DNA of 64,000 nt from Methanomassiliicoccus sp. (lineage in GTDB: Archaea > Thermoplasmatota > Thermoplasmata > Methanomassiliicoccales > Methanomassiliicoccaceae). The stretch covers positions 163,468-227,467 of the forward strand of contig JADFDJ010000002.1 in the NCBI GenBank assembly GCA_018262895.1, read 5' to 3'. This document shows positions 26,935 through 36,171 of this stretch, one piece after another (position 1 is the stretch's first letter; each line of letters starts with the position of its first letter). Position numbers and translations under genes: made by a program. Below the pieces are notes generated by a model. It was given only the letters and a program-made list of their open reading frames with translations, was not told the origin of the DNA and ran no database searches.

Positions 26935-27929
26935 GCGCGATCGTGGAGGTGGAGAACCTGACCAAGCGGTTCAGCGAGGACGTGCTGGCCGTCGATGACA
27001 TATCGTTCTCCGTGGAGGAGGGGGAGATATTCGGCTTCCTGGGCCCCAACGGGGCGGGCAAGAGCACCACCATCAACATGCTGACGACCTTGCTCAAGCC
27101 CACCGGGGGCAAGGCCCTGGTGGCCGGTCTGGACATAGACAAACAGCAGGACGAGGTCCGTCACGTCATAGGGCTGGTGCCCCAGGACCTGACCGTGGAC
27201 GACGAGCTGTCAGGCAGGGAGAACATGTACCTCCAGGCGGACCTGTACAACGTCCCGCGGGGGGAGGCCAAGACAAGGATCGAGGACCTGTTGAAGCTCG
27301 TTAACCTGGAGGACGCCGCGGACCGCAGGGTGAAGACCTACTCCGGCGGGATGCGCAAGCGCCTGGAGCTGGCTGAGGGCCTCATCCACCGTCCGCAGGT
27401 GCTCTTCCTGGACGAGCCCACGCTGGGTCTGGACATCCAGACGCGGACGGCGATCTGGGAGTACATCCGGGACCTCAAGAAGAACAACGTCATCACAGTT
27501 TTCCTCACCACCCACTACCTGGAGGAGGCGGACGGCCTGTGCGACCGTGTGGCCATCATCGACCATGGGAAGATCGTGGCCCTGGACACGCCGGAGAACC
27601 TGAAGCACTCCGTTGGGGGTGACGTCATCAGCCTGGAAGTGACCTCGGAAAAGGACCTCACGGAGGACCTGAAGCGCGTCCCCGGCGTCATGGACGCAAG
27701 GAAGGAGGACGGCCAGTACCGCATAAAGGCCGCTAACGGGGAGGAGCTCACGCCAGTGGTGCTCAAGGCGGTGTGGGACCAGGGAGCGGTGGTGACATCC
27801 GTCAACCTGGCGCATCCTACGCTGGACCAGGCCTTCCTGGAGTACACCGGCCGCTCCATGAGGGACGCGGAGCAGACGGGCAATTACGATAAGGTCGCCG
27901 CCTCCCGCCGTGCCAGGAGGATGCACTGA
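26931..27929 (+). CDS. Drug-type ABC transporter ATPase (DrrA-like)
   Basis: 332 aa. Walker A GPNGAGKST, signature YSGGMRKRLELAEGL and Walker B VLFLDEPTLGLD, followed by LTTHYLEEAD, as in daunorubicin-type exporter ATPases; the C-terminal extension (residues 230-320) is the usual regulatory domain. Overlaps padR by 4 nt and ends just before the permease gene, so all three form one operon for efflux of a small toxic molecule. Confidence 0.92.
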   Translation: MSAIVEVENLTKRFSEDVLAVDDISFSVEEGEIFGFLGPNGAGKSTTINMLTTLLKPTGGKALVAGLDIDKQQDEVRHVIGLVPQDLTVDDELSGRENMYLQADLYNVPRGEAKTRIEDLLKLVNLEDAADRRVKTYSGGMRKRLELAEGLIHRPQVLFLDEPTLGLDIQTRTAIWEYIRDLKKNNVITVFLTTHYLEEADGLCDRVAIIDHGKIVALDTPENLKHSVGGDVISLEVTSEKDLTEDLKRVPGVMDARKEDGQYRIKAANGEELTPVVLKAVWDQGAVVTSVNLAHPTLDQAFLEYTGRSMRDAEQTGNYDKVAASRRARRMH

Positions 27930-28748
27930 ATGCTGCGGGAGACGTGGTCACTGACCGTGAGGGAGATGAAGCACTGGTACCGCGTGAAGATCCAGGTGTT
28001 CATGACCCTCATACAGCCGATAGTGTGGCTGGGCCTGTTCGGACAGGCCTTCAACTTCGGCACCTTCCTGCCCCCGTCGCAGATACCTCTGATCTTTTCC
28101 GGCGCTCCCGATTACTTCTCGTTCATGGCGTTGGGCATGCTGGCGGTGAACGCGCTGTTCACCTGCATGTTCTCGGGCATGAGCATAGTGTGGGACCGCC
28201 GCTTCGGTTTCCTCAACAAGCTCAAGGTGGCGCCGATACCAAGGGGCGCGGTCCCTCTGTCCAGGATAATGGCCACCGTGGTACGCTCCCTGATCCAGGT
28301 GTCCATCGTGCTGGTCATCGCCCTGGCGTTCGCTTACATACCCGGCCTCACGGGACTGACGCTGAAGGCAGGCTTCAGCGTGACCGACCTGCTGGGCATG
28401 TTCTTCGTGCTTTTCCTCCTGTCCGTCGCGTTCTCCGCCATGTTCACCACGGTGGCGCTGGCGGTGGAGAACCAGGAGACGCTGTTCGGCCTCATCAACC
28501 TGCTGAACCTGCCGCTGATGTTCGCCTCCGCCGCCCTGTTCCCCACGGCCATGATGCCCGACTGGCTCAGAGGCATAGCGGAGTACAACCCCCTGACCTG
28601 GACGGCCGACGCCCTGCGTCAGTTCGCTTTCGTGGACACCGCGCCGATCCACGACCTGTGGTTCGACATCATCGGATTGGTGGCGATCGCCGCATTGCTG
28701 CTGGGGATAAGCGCGTTCGTGTCAAGGAAGCTGCTCAGCAACCGGTGA
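27930..28748 (+). CDS. Drug-type ABC-2 permease (DrrB-like)
   Basis: 272 aa, six hydrophobic helices, with the ABC-2 signature region FLNKLKVAPIPRGAVPLSRI and the C-terminal PLTWTADALRQF. Begins directly after the ATPase stop codon. Membrane half of the PadR-controlled exporter. Confidence 0.9.
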   Translation: MLRETWSLTVREMKHWYRVKIQVFMTLIQPIVWLGLFGQAFNFGTFLPPSQIPLIFSGAPDYFSFMALGMLAVNALFTCMFSGMSIVWDRRFGFLNKLKVAPIPRGAVPLSRIMATVVRSLIQVSIVLVIALAFAYIPGLTGLTLKAGFSVTDLLGMFFVLFLLSVAFSAMFTTVALAVENQETLFGLINLLNLPLMFASAALFPTAMMPDWLRGIAEYNPLTWTADALRQFAFVDTAPIHDLWFDIIGLVAIAALLLGISAFVSRKLLSNR

Positions 28749-28968
28749 TGTGGAACTAAAAACTCCTTCCACTTGTTCCTTTTTCGAGGTCATTCCATGA
28801 GCTGAACTCCTATCCATCATGGAACAGTCATTTCTCTGGTTTCAGCCCAGGTCTCTGCTACCTCATATTTCTGGTTTCATATTATTCGGGAGACCTCGCA
28901 GCGATGTCGTTCCTCAAATAACAAATTTGGTGGACGCGATAATTTTCGTCTTAAAAAGATAAAAAGAG

Positions 28969-28991
28969 GCGGGCTGCCGGAGGCAGCCCGC
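28969..28991 (-). terminator. Strong hairpin with U-rich tail ending the dockerin-binding-protein operon
   Basis: A perfect 10-bp stem, GCGGGCTGCC and its complement around a 3-nt loop. On the minus strand it is followed by CTCTTTTTATCTTTTT, so it fits an intrinsic-type terminator for the operon transcribed from 32.3 kb. The rest of 28749-29042 shows no gene. Confidence 0.65.
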
Positions 28992-29042
28992 ATCCTGCTC
29001 GGGGAAAGGGGTGGGGTTAAGACCATACGTTCTGACCATACT

Positions 29043-30413
29043 CTATCCGGAATACACCTGGAAGAATGCCGACACGTCCACAGAGTCAGGATTGTCCACA
29101 GAGGTGAAGTGCTCCAGATAGTAGTGGAACAGTGCATCATAGCCATCGAGACCGTTGTCCAGAGCTGGATATAAGATGTCCTGGTAGAACACTACCTCTA
29201 TCACGTACATCGGTCCGTTACCAGCTTCCCTGGCCATCCCCAGGATGTGCGGACTGTAAGCCGTTCCATTGTATCGGTTCTCATCCTGCTGCATGAATGT
29301 CTGCAGCCTTTGCACCGCGGTCTCGTTCGCGCCGTAACGGAACCCAGCATGGGTATTGTCCACGTAATAGGTCGCATTGAGGCCTATGATGTACTCCACG
29401 GACACCGTCTGGTACATGCTGGGCAGACCCGGATCGCGCTGACCAATGCTGTCCGCTCCCGCCCATTCTGCATGTATGTTATTTATGTTGTTCTTCCCGG
29501 TGATACTAATGTCCGAGGTCTTGTCGTTAGGCGAGGTCCTGGCCATTAGGTAGGTCTTCTTTTCGCTGTCCGCAAGGGTCCCGGATGCCGCCATCGCCTT
29601 GGACATTATATCATCATGCCACTCGAGGTAATCGTAGGCACGGTCCATGTCCCCTTGGATAAGGTAGGAGATCATAAGCAAGGTGCGGTCCATGTGCTCG
29701 TTGGGCTGGTCAACCCCGGCCTGATCGGCACATGTCAGGAACATGACGTCGATGCCCTGAGGGTTAAGCTTGGTTTCCAGAATGTCGTCCACGCCGCTGT
29801 TGAAATATCCTATGATGTAGACGTCGATACCAGCACCGATGATGGACTCGTAGTCAGGGTCATCCGGCTCCCCAAAGCTCGGTAAGGAGGCATAGGCGGG
29901 GTTGAACGCCACGTAGTTCTTAGTTATGTAATTATCAGCGATGGCGATCTTGGTGGTAGCGTTAGCCACCTCCACTGCCTGGGCCCCACTGCAGTAAGCA
30001 GTGGCGATCTTGTTCACTGGCCAGTGTACCACAGCGACCTTGTTGTAGTTGTTGATGTAGAAGACCTCCATGTCATCCCCGTTGACGATCTTCTCGGTGT
30101 AGTCCTTGTCCTTCTTGTCGATGAGGCCGTCGCAGTTGGCGTCAGCAAGGGTGGTCGAGGAGTTCACTCCGTCAATGATGCCCTGGAGATAAGTTACATC
30201 CGCGCTGTCTATCTTATCATCCTCGTTCGCGTTCCCGTACACCCACAAGCGAGATGAAGCGCTGGGGTACTCGCTCTCGATCAAATGCTTGCCCAGGGTG
30301 GACCCGCTATTGTCGGAGGTCCCGGCATTTCCCATAAGGGCAATGGTCGCTCCTATGGCCGCGATAATTACGACCGCTACCACGGATATTGCTATTATCT
30401 GCTTCTTTTCCAT
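29043..30413 (-). CDS. Dockerin-fused ABC substrate-binding protein (first copy)
   Basis: 456 aa from ATG 30413 (AGAGGT upstream). After a signal or membrane anchor (KKQIIAISVVAVVIIAAIGATIAL), residues about 57-115 form a dockerin type I-like domain with two calcium loops: GNANEDDKIDSADVTYL and DANCDGLIDKKDKDY. The rest is a FepB/BtuF-like (class III) binding domain, with a helical backbone and YLIQGDMDRAYDYLEWHD. It would capture a metal chelate or corrinoid outside the cell for the FecCD importer encoded upstream. It is the most diverged of the four copies in this region and ends before a strong terminator hairpin. Confidence 0.82.
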   Translation of the reverse strand: MEKKQIIAISVVAVVIIAAIGATIALMGNAGTSDNSGSTLGKHLIESEYPSASSRLWVYGNANEDDKIDSADVTYLQGIIDGVNSSTTLADANCDGLIDKKDKDYTEKIVNGDDMEVFYINNYNKVAVVHWPVNKIATAYCSGAQAVEVANATTKIAIADNYITKNYVAFNPAYASLPSFGEPDDPDYESIIGAGIDVYIIGYFNSGVDDILETKLNPQGIDVMFLTCADQAGVDQPNEHMDRTLLMISYLIQGDMDRAYDYLEWHDDIMSKAMAASGTLADSEKKTYLMARTSPNDKTSDISITGKNNINNIHAEWAGADSIGQRDPGLPSMYQTVSVEYIIGLNATYYVDNTHAGFRYGANETAVQRLQTFMQQDENRYNGTAYSPHILGMAREAGNGPMYVIEVVFYQDILYPALDNGLDGYDALFHYYLEHFTSVDNPDSVDVSAFFQVYSG

Positions 30414-30434
30414 CAAAATACCTCTTATCACGTT

Positions 30435-31214
30435 CTAGCTTTCAGATGAGGATAGCAGGATGATGTGCGGGCGGCCTTCGACGTCGATCACATTCGATCT
30501 GACCCCGTAGACCTTCTGGATGTTCTCCTCAGTCATTACTTCAACGGCATTACCGTCGGAGTGGATCCTTCCCTCGGACATCAAGATGACACGATCCGCA
30601 TACCGTGCAGTTATGTTCAGGTCATGGCAGACCATGAGGATGGAGATACCTTTCTCCCGTGTCAACCCACGAAGGAGCGCCATGACCTCCATCTGATGTC
30701 TAACGTCCAAATTGGAGGTCGGCTCGTCCAGAATGAGCAGCTCAGGATCTTGGACCAGCCCTCGCGCGATCATGACCTTCTGATGTTGCCCTGCGCTCAG
30801 CTCGTTGAAGTCCCGCATTGTGTACTCATCGAGGCCCATGATGCGCAAGGTCTCCTCCACCACCTCTAGGTCCCTGGTGGACGCGGTCCATCCCGCCCGC
30901 GGATAGCGGCCCATTAGGACCGTGTCCAGAACGCTCATTGGAAAGGTATCCTTGGAGGAGTTGGGAACGTAACCAATCCTGACCGCCAATTCCTTGAGAG
31001 TCATGTTGTTTATGTCCACACCATCAATGGTTACCCTGCCGGCGAAAGGGCGAAGAAGCCGGTTTACGCAACGCGCAAGCGTGGTCTTTCCGGCACCGTT
31101 GGGCCCGATGATGCACGTTAGGTTCGGTCGGTCCAACTCGAATGTCACCTCCTTGAGGACCTCGGTGGTACCGAAGCTGAAAGAGATATTCTCGACCTTC
31201 AGGTACAAGATCAC
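30435..31214 (-). CDS. FecE/BtuD-type ABC importer ATPase
   Basis: 259 aa from GTG 31214, whose GTGA overlaps the permease stop codon; GGAGG lies just upstream. Walker A GPNGAGKTT, signature LSAGQHQKVMIARGL and Walker B LLILDEPTSNLD. The YPRAGW and PNSSKDTFPMSVLDTVLMGRYPR segments are typical of the iron-siderophore/cobalamin group. Works with the permease at 31211-32287 and the binding protein at 29043-30413. Confidence 0.9.
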   Translation of the reverse strand: MILYLKVENISFSFGTTEVLKEVTFELDRPNLTCIIGPNGAGKTTLARCVNRLLRPFAGRVTIDGVDINNMTLKELAVRIGYVPNSSKDTFPMSVLDTVLMGRYPRAGWTASTRDLEVVEETLRIMGLDEYTMRDFNELSAGQHQKVMIARGLVQDPELLILDEPTSNLDVRHQMEVMALLRGLTREKGISILMVCHDLNITARYADRVILMSEGRIHSDGNAVEVMTEENIQKVYGVRSNVIDVEGRPHIILLSSSES

Positions 31215-32287
31215 CAGGCCTCCTTCCTGTTCTTTAGGATCAGGTACATGAACAAGGGTCCGCCTATGCACGCGGTGATCACACCTACAGGCAGCATCGT
31301 GGGTGAGACGATCGTCCTGGCCACGATGTCCGAGACGATGAGCATCGTGGACCCGAAGATGGCAGAGCCTGGAATTAGAAATTTATTATCTGATCCCATC
31401 ACAATGCGGACGATGTGAGGGCATACCAGACCCACGAACCCGATGATACCAGTAAAGCTCACCACCGAAGCTGCCATAAGGGTGATCACTAGGAGGCAGA
31501 TCAGCCTCTTACGCTCCACATCTACCCCCAGGGACTTGGCGCTGTCATCACCGATGCTCATGATGTTCAGTTGATTTGCCAGGAACTGAAGGTAAATTGA
31601 ACCGAGGACGACCACGATCGTCATCACTGGCAGGTTGTCCCAGCTCACCTTGCTCAGCGAGCCAATGGTCCAAGTGTACACCGCAGAAAGGTCGTCCGGA
31701 GTGGCCAGAAGCATGAGCAGAGAGGTGATGGCACTGAACACGTACATCAGCGATATTCCGCAGAGGATCATCATCGTCGGCGTCGCTTTACGAACCTGGC
31801 TGAGCGTCAGCACCACCATGGCAGGGATGATGGCGAAAGCGAAGGCATTGGCGACAATGCCCATGCCAGCAAATAGTTCGAACCCCAGGATGATGGCGAT
31901 CGCAGCGCCGAGACCCGCGCCAGACGATATGCCCATGGTGTAAGGGTCAGCAAGGGGATTCTTCATCATGCTCTGCATCGCTGCACCACAGGCCGCGAGA
32001 CCAAAGCCACAAATTATGGCTCCGGCTATGCGAGGGAGGCGCAGCTGGATCACAATATAAGCGGCCTGAGGATCGACCTCCCCCATTCCGGTCAACTGCT
32101 TCCATATGATCGCATATACATCACCGACCGAGATGTAGTAGGAGCCAATGGTGGTCGAGTATCCTCCAAAAATTATGACCACGACCACGCAGATGGCCAT
32201 GAAGATAAGTTTCTTGACGATGCTCCTTCGATACGCTATCTGAAGAGTGGATCGTTCCTTCAACTGAGCGTTCTCGATGGATTCCAT
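31211..32287 (-). CDS. FecCD/BtuC-type ABC importer permease
   Basis: 358 aa, about ten hydrophobic helices, with family motifs RLPRIAGAIICGFGLAACGA, MQSMMKNPLADPYTMGIS and TGIIGFVGLVCPHIVRI. Imports metal chelates (siderophore, heme, cobamide or similar). First gene of the importer operon; the shared 27-bp promoter element lies at 32319-32345. Confidence 0.92.
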   Translation of the reverse strand: MESIENAQLKERSTLQIAYRRSIVKKLIFMAICVVVVIIFGGYSTTIGSYYISVGDVYAIIWKQLTGMGEVDPQAAYIVIQLRLPRIAGAIICGFGLAACGAAMQSMMKNPLADPYTMGISSGAGLGAAIAIILGFELFAGMGIVANAFAFAIIPAMVVLTLSQVRKATPTMMILCGISLMYVFSAITSLLMLLATPDDLSAVYTWTIGSLSKVSWDNLPVMTIVVVLGSIYLQFLANQLNIMSIGDDSAKSLGVDVERKRLICLLVITLMAASVVSFTGIIGFVGLVCPHIVRIVMGSDNKFLIPGSAIFGSTMLIVSDIVARTIVSPTMLPVGVITACIGGPLFMYLILKNRKEAW

Positions 32288-32318
32288 GTCCGGTCACTCC
32301 AAGGCCGTGATATTCTTA

Positions 32319-32345
32319 GTAATACTATTTTCAAAATCGTATGCA
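32319..32345 (-). promoter_or_regulatory. Shared 27-bp element, copy 1 (importer operon)
   Basis: GTAATAC, 13 nt spacer, GTATGCA on the plus strand. The first half-site and the spacing match the other copies; the second half-site keeps only GTAT. It lies 32-58 nt upstream of the permease start. Confidence 0.45.
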
Positions 32346-32499
32346 ACAATGTTATTAAAGCATATCGAAGGTGGGCGATATTGACTGTCCGTGATAGACA
32401 AACCCTCCATTGAAAAAGGGGGATAGCCGTCACTGGTACCGAGGTATAATATGTGGAAAAGGAGCGTACGAACCAGCACGGACCCTGTGATGGTTCATA

Positions 32500-33237
32500 T
32501 CATTTTTCCGCAACGACGATGAAGGAGAATGGCAGTGAGATCGGCTCTCCGTTCAAAACCTTCCGGCAGCTATCCATTCCCCTGATGTCAGCGAATACAA
32601 GCCTGGCCCCAAGCTCGATCAGCGTATTGATATCCCATTGTGGACGGCGCTCCCTGCTCAACGGAAGGTCCCTGGCGATATCCTTGATGATGTTGGTATC
32701 GACCCCCTTCAGGTAGCGGTGGTCGCCACTTTCTCTTTTCTGATTTTCGATGGCATAGTCCCGGTCGAAAAGGTGCAGGTAGTGGTTGCCGTCAAAGATG
32801 ATCATCCTGCCTCCTGGTCGTAGGACCCTGAGCCATTCCCGATATGCCTTTCGGGGCCTCTCCAGGTCCCATACCAGGTTCCTCGATAGGATGAGGTCGA
32901 ACGAATCATCAGGGAAGCTTAGCCTTTGAGCATCCATGTGACAGAAGTGGGCAGATATGCCGAACTGCTCACAATTTCTCTTGGCCATATCGAGCATGGC
33001 CTCTGTATAGTCGATGGCTGTGACCTTGTGCCCCTCATTTCCCATGATGATAGGGAAGAATCCAGGTCCGGTGCCGATATCAAGAACCTCGAGAGAAGAA
33101 GTGGAGGTGAGATACGAGTTAATGATGTCAAGCCAATGGCTCGCCTTTCCTGATCCCAGTTCGTCCAATATCGAGCAGGAATATCCATCCACCCTCATTG
33201 TCCAGTAATCCTTGATCGCTTCAAGATGTCTCATCAT
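32500..33237 (-). CDS. Class I SAM-dependent methyltransferase (first of four)
   Basis: 245 aa. SAM motif I VLDIGTGPGFFPIIMG, motif II around KVTAIDYTEAMLDMA, acidic HMDAQRLSFPDDSFDLILSR and LRPGGRMIIFDG place it in the UbiE/Coq5-like group acting on small molecules. It is transcribed towards the importer operon, behind its own copy of the shared element. Three further paralogs are found beside the binding proteins and the MATE exporter, implying methylation of a ligand handled by this regulon. Confidence 0.85.
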   Translation of the reverse strand: MMRHLEAIKDYWTMRVDGYSCSILDELGSGKASHWLDIINSYLTSTSSLEVLDIGTGPGFFPIIMGNEGHKVTAIDYTEAMLDMAKRNCEQFGISAHFCHMDAQRLSFPDDSFDLILSRNLVWDLERPRKAYREWLRVLRPGGRMIIFDGNHYLHLFDRDYAIENQKRESGDHRYLKGVDTNIIKDIARDLPLSRERRPQWDINTLIELGARLVFADIRGMDSCRKVLNGEPISLPFSFIVVAEK

Positions 33238-33608
33238 TAATCCCCCCTCATATGACGTTCATGCGATGCTGGCAGTCGAGGCGTATTTCAATAACACGAA
33301 TATAAAATATTTCATACTTGAATTGTGAGCGTATTCATGTTGTTGAAATGATTGGATAGAAATGAGATGGTTCCGGTCATCGACAGGGTACATAGCATCC
33401 GGGATCAATCTGGGCCGTGGATAGGGCGAACGCGATGCTGATGCATATGACCAAGAGGATATCTATTGGTTAGCACTAGGCATTATAAGAGGAAACGAGA
33501 AGGCACCTTACATCGATCCCCTTGCGTGATCCGTTGTCGTCTACACCTATAATACATAGCGAGCGATCGTCATGAAACCGGAGATCATTAAAGGTAAAAA
33601 GTCCCTCT
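33238..33608. other. Intergenic region with the shared element, otherwise empty
   Basis: About 370 nt, AT-rich in its first 70 nt where the promoter of the methyltransferase gene lies. No coding region, RNA or repeat is convincing in the rest. Confidence 0.4.
33291..33317 (-). promoter_or_regulatory. Shared 27-bp element, copy 2 (methyltransferase gene)
   Basis: ATAACAC, 13 nt AT-rich spacer, TTCATAC on the plus strand. The ACACGAATAT core is identical to copy 3 (35865). The spacer contains a TATA-like run, so a bound regulator would block the promoter of the gene starting at 33237. Confidence 0.5.
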
Positions 33609-34055
33609 TCATCTCATTCGATTTGTAACTGGCCAGGCCAGTGAAGATTCCACTTTGGAGATCGCGAAGAGGTCCTTTATCTTCTGATGATAGATTTCAA
33701 TGGAGACCAACTCCTCGTTCTCGGCGGTGACCTTTTCATCGATAAGGCCCAATACATCCCCTAAGACCTTAATCCCGATGCCAGTGCGGCCATCTGTGAA
33801 CATGCCACAGGCCTCGCCCCGTTCTACAATGCGAATATTGGACTTACCCAAGGTGCAGCATGAGGAATACTGCACTCCATCGGCCATGCAGGACCGGGGA
33901 CGCTTGGAGCCTGTATACAGAGTGGCGTAGATGCGGAAGGGATATGTTGTTCGGGCTGCCTGACCCATCCGCATACCCAGGACCACATAGGGCCCGAGAT
34001 GCCCATTGAACCTTCTCAGACCCTCCAGTTCGGGAGGAATGCGCTCGCCCTTCAT
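33609..34055 (-). CDS. FmdE-family zinc/metal-binding protein
   Basis: 148 aa. The FmdE fold is recognised by FNGHLGPYVVLGMRMG and CMADGVQYSSCCTLGKSNI, with His and Cys residues that bind metal. FmdE proteins were named from formylmethanofuran dehydrogenase operons, but many occur elsewhere and have no proven role. Here it is the last gene of an operon with CooT, CooC-like and DUF4198 proteins, pointing to metal (probably nickel) handling rather than methanogenesis. Confidence 0.85.
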   Translation of the reverse strand: MKGERIPPELEGLRRFNGHLGPYVVLGMRMGQAARTTYPFRIYATLYTGSKRPRSCMADGVQYSSCCTLGKSNIRIVERGEACGMFTDGRTGIGIKVLGDVLGLIDEKVTAENEELVSIEIYHQKIKDLFAISKVESSLAWPVTNRMR

Positions 34056-34062
34056 GGTCCTC

Positions 34063-34311
34063 CTATCGCTCCTTCTTCTGGGCTTGTTCCGAGATAACCA
34101 TTCCTGAGGGAGGGGCGATGGTGCCGTCTCTCAATATCAGCTCGGTCATAAGCGTGTCAACGGTCAGTATGACCGCCCCCTCCACTTTGGTGATCGCGCC
34201 CAGGCTGTCCATAAGAACGACCTTGCCGTCTTTGGTCTTTGCCTTCACAATGTTCTTGGCCACAACCTTTTTGCCATGGTCGGTTTCCAGTATTACGGTG
34301 AACTCGCACAT
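34063..34311 (-). CDS. cooT: CooT-family nickel-binding protein
   Basis: 82 aa, starting MCEFTVILE with the Cys2 that binds nickel in CooT dimers, then an SH3-like strand pattern (VVLMDSLGAITKVEGAVILTVD). The C-terminal tail is about 15 residues longer than the usual 66-aa CooT. Located 13 nt downstream of the CooC-like gene and 7 nt upstream of the FmdE gene, in one operon. Confidence 0.8.
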   Translation of the reverse strand: MCEFTVILETDHGKKVVAKNIVKAKTKDGKVVLMDSLGAITKVEGAVILTVDTLMTELILRDGTIAPPSGMVISEQAQKKER

Positions 34312-34324
34312 CTTACCACATGCC

Positions 34325-35095
34325 TTATGATCCCTTTCCGAGCAGCTCTTCCTTGATCCTCATTATGTCCGTAACGGCCTCCGGACACGGTTCAATGCTT
34401 AAGATGGGGATGGACAGGCGGTCTGCTTCCCTGACCGCATCGTCATTCCGGATAGTCTTAATGCAATCAGGTCCGACCTTAAGCTCATTCGAGACTCTGT
34501 TTAGGTCGGCCTCCCCCTCGCACTTGTTCAGCACCAGGATCGTCTTGCGGATGTCCAGGTCCTTTGACAGATTTATGACCTGCCGCGTGACCTCCATGGC
34601 CTTAGGCATAGCCTCTGTCACTACGAGGTTGCATTCGAAGCGGGTGGCCAACCCTCTTCCCAGTATCTCGGGTCCGGCTTGGGAGTCCACGATGATGAAA
34701 TCATATTCCCATGGCCTCAGCACAAAGGACTCCACCAGTACCTTGACCAAGGAGATGGAGGAGCACAGGCATCCCGCACCCCCCGATGGTATCGTGCCCA
34801 TCAATACCACTCGAACGTTGTCTGCAGTGACGGCGGAGTGCTCTTCGATGACTCCATCGACGTCGATTTCGAAATCATGGTCCTCCATCTTCGTCCCTAT
34901 CTCCACCTTGTCCTCAGCTAGGGTGGCGATGTCGGCGAACGGTATCCCCAGGGTCATGGCCAAGTTCATACTGGGATCGGTGTCGAAGACCAGCACCTTG
35001 TAGCCATCCCGTGCAAGGAGGGTGCACAGGGCGGAGACCAAGGTGGTCTTGCCCACACCGCCCTTGCCGGTGGCGATCACGCGCATCATGCTCAA
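34325..35095 (-). CDS. CooC-like nickel ATPase, second type
   Basis: 256 aa, deviant Walker A TGKGGVGKTT, DTDPSMN switch, and a CxC motif at C109/C111 in GGAGCLCSSISL. It is clearly a CooC/AcsF-type metal chaperone ATPase but diverged from the copy at 16.1 kb, so it may serve another enzyme or another step. ATG 35095 overlaps the DUF4198 gene stop by 4 nt. Confidence 0.85.
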   Translation of the reverse strand: MSMMRVIATGKGGVGKTTLVSALCTLLARDGYKVLVFDTDPSMNLAMTLGIPFADIATLAEDKVEIGTKMEDHDFEIDVDGVIEEHSAVTADNVRVVLMGTIPSGGAGCLCSSISLVKVLVESFVLRPWEYDFIIVDSQAGPEILGRGLATRFECNLVVTEAMPKAMEVTRQVINLSKDLDIRKTILVLNKCEGEADLNRVSNELKVGPDCIKTIRNDDAVREADRLSIPILSIEPCPEAVTDIMRIKEELLGKGS

Positions 35096-35808
35096 CGCGT
35101 CTCCATGACCAAGGTGGTGACGAAGACCGTCTCGTCGTACTCCTCATCGACCTTCTTGGTCTCGTCGCGATGCCGGACCAAGAACATCCATTCTCCCTCA
35201 TGATCAATAGGCACAAGCACCTTGCCGTTGGCATCGGTGGTCAGCATGTTCTCCTTCTGGCTCCTCTTCGAATAGGCCTTGAAGCTCTCGTTCACCAACG
35301 GCTTCCCCTCGTAGAGAACCTGGACCGTGAACGTCTCACCAAGTACAAGAGAGGTGTTCTCGGGGATAAGTTCCAGTATCCCATGCACCATCGCTACCCC
35401 TAGTCCGTCGATCCCACCCACCGGAACGATCTTCTTCGCCATCTGGTGGTAAGCTCCTGAGTATGTAACATCCTTGAACTTGAACTTCGGACCCATGGCC
35501 CAACCCTCGGTGTTCTTGTTCCATACCGCCGAGGAATCCACCAATAGCGTGTAGTTACCCTCCAAGGGTGCAGGAAAGTGAATAGAATAGCAATAATCAC
35601 CCTTGATCGCCTGGGGCTTGAACCTGTTACCGTTCGGCGAATATACCACAGGGTTGACCATGTGCTCCGGAGGGACCCCATCTGTTACCATGTTGTGGCC
35701 GTAGGAGAGGTCTACCGTGATCTCTCCTTCCTTGATAGTCGGGTTCTCCAACCAGATCTCATGCCCCTGGACCATCCTGCTCAGCTGTTCCAATAGTTGC
35801 CAATTCAT
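35092..35808 (-). CDS. DUF4198 (NikM/CbiK-like) protein of the nickel operon
   Basis: 238 aa. The GHEIWLENPTIKEGE start, LSYGHNM and later PVGGIDGLGVAM plus YEGKPLVNESFK fit DUF4198, a domain linked to nickel and cobalt uptake; His residues of HEIW and YGH are probable metal ligands. Unlike most family members it shows no signal peptide or membrane anchor, so as written it would be cytoplasmic. First gene of the DUF4198-cooC-cooT-fmdE operon, behind copy 3 of the shared element. Confidence 0.75.
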   Translation of the reverse strand: MNWQLLEQLSRMVQGHEIWLENPTIKEGEITVDLSYGHNMVTDGVPPEHMVNPVVYSPNGNRFKPQAIKGDYCYSIHFPAPLEGNYTLLVDSSAVWNKNTEGWAMGPKFKFKDVTYSGAYHQMAKKIVPVGGIDGLGVAMVHGILELIPENTSLVLGETFTVQVLYEGKPLVNESFKAYSKRSQKENMLTTDANGKVLVPIDHEGEWMFLVRHRDETKKVDEEYDETVFVTTLVMETR

Positions 35809-35864
35809 GTCTATCCCTTGTCACCTTCGTACCCGTACCTTTCGGGGCGGGCCTCAAAGGCATA

Positions 35865-35891
35865 GTAACACGAATATTAAAAAAGTATTAT
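35865..35891 (-). promoter_or_regulatory. Shared 27-bp element, copy 3 (nickel operon)
   Basis: GTAACAC, 13 nt (starting GAATATT), GTATTAT on the plus strand. Lies 57-83 nt upstream of the DUF4198 gene. Nearly identical to copy 5 at 38594. Confidence 0.65.
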
Positions 35892-36132
35892 CTCTTGAAA
35901 CCGCAATTTTATTTAATAGTAGAAAGCTGCTAGCCAGGCGATCGGAAACGTTTTCTGATATTTGAAGGAACCAGAGCGACAGAATTCGATATAACCATGT
36001 CGCTTCCATTTCTCCCGCCCAATTAGAGGATTTCTCGAACTCGTTTTTTGCTTAGGGGATTTATGATTATGATACCTCTCATAGGTTTCGACCTTTTTTC
36101 GATACTGTTTTATCTTCACGTTCGTTCCGGTA

Positions 36133-36159
36133 GTATTACGAAAAAATAATTCGTAACAC
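36133..36159 (+). promoter_or_regulatory. Shared 27-bp element, copy 4 (binding protein-methyltransferase operon)
   Basis: GTATTAC, 13 nt, GTAACAC on the plus strand, with GAA/TTC extending the inverted repeat inward. Ends 12 nt before the ATG at 36172, next to the GGGGGAT ribosome site. This copy has the half-site polarity that I recall for published NikR sites (GTGTTAC-N13/14-GTAACAC). Confidence 0.65.
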
Positions 36160-36171
36160 AGGGGGATACCA

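Noticed and set aside
33609..34055. Formylmethanofuran dehydrogenase subunit E as evidence of methanogenesis
   Set aside because: FmdE-family proteins are widespread, and no fwd/fmd, mcr or mtr gene is seen; the operon context is nickel handling.
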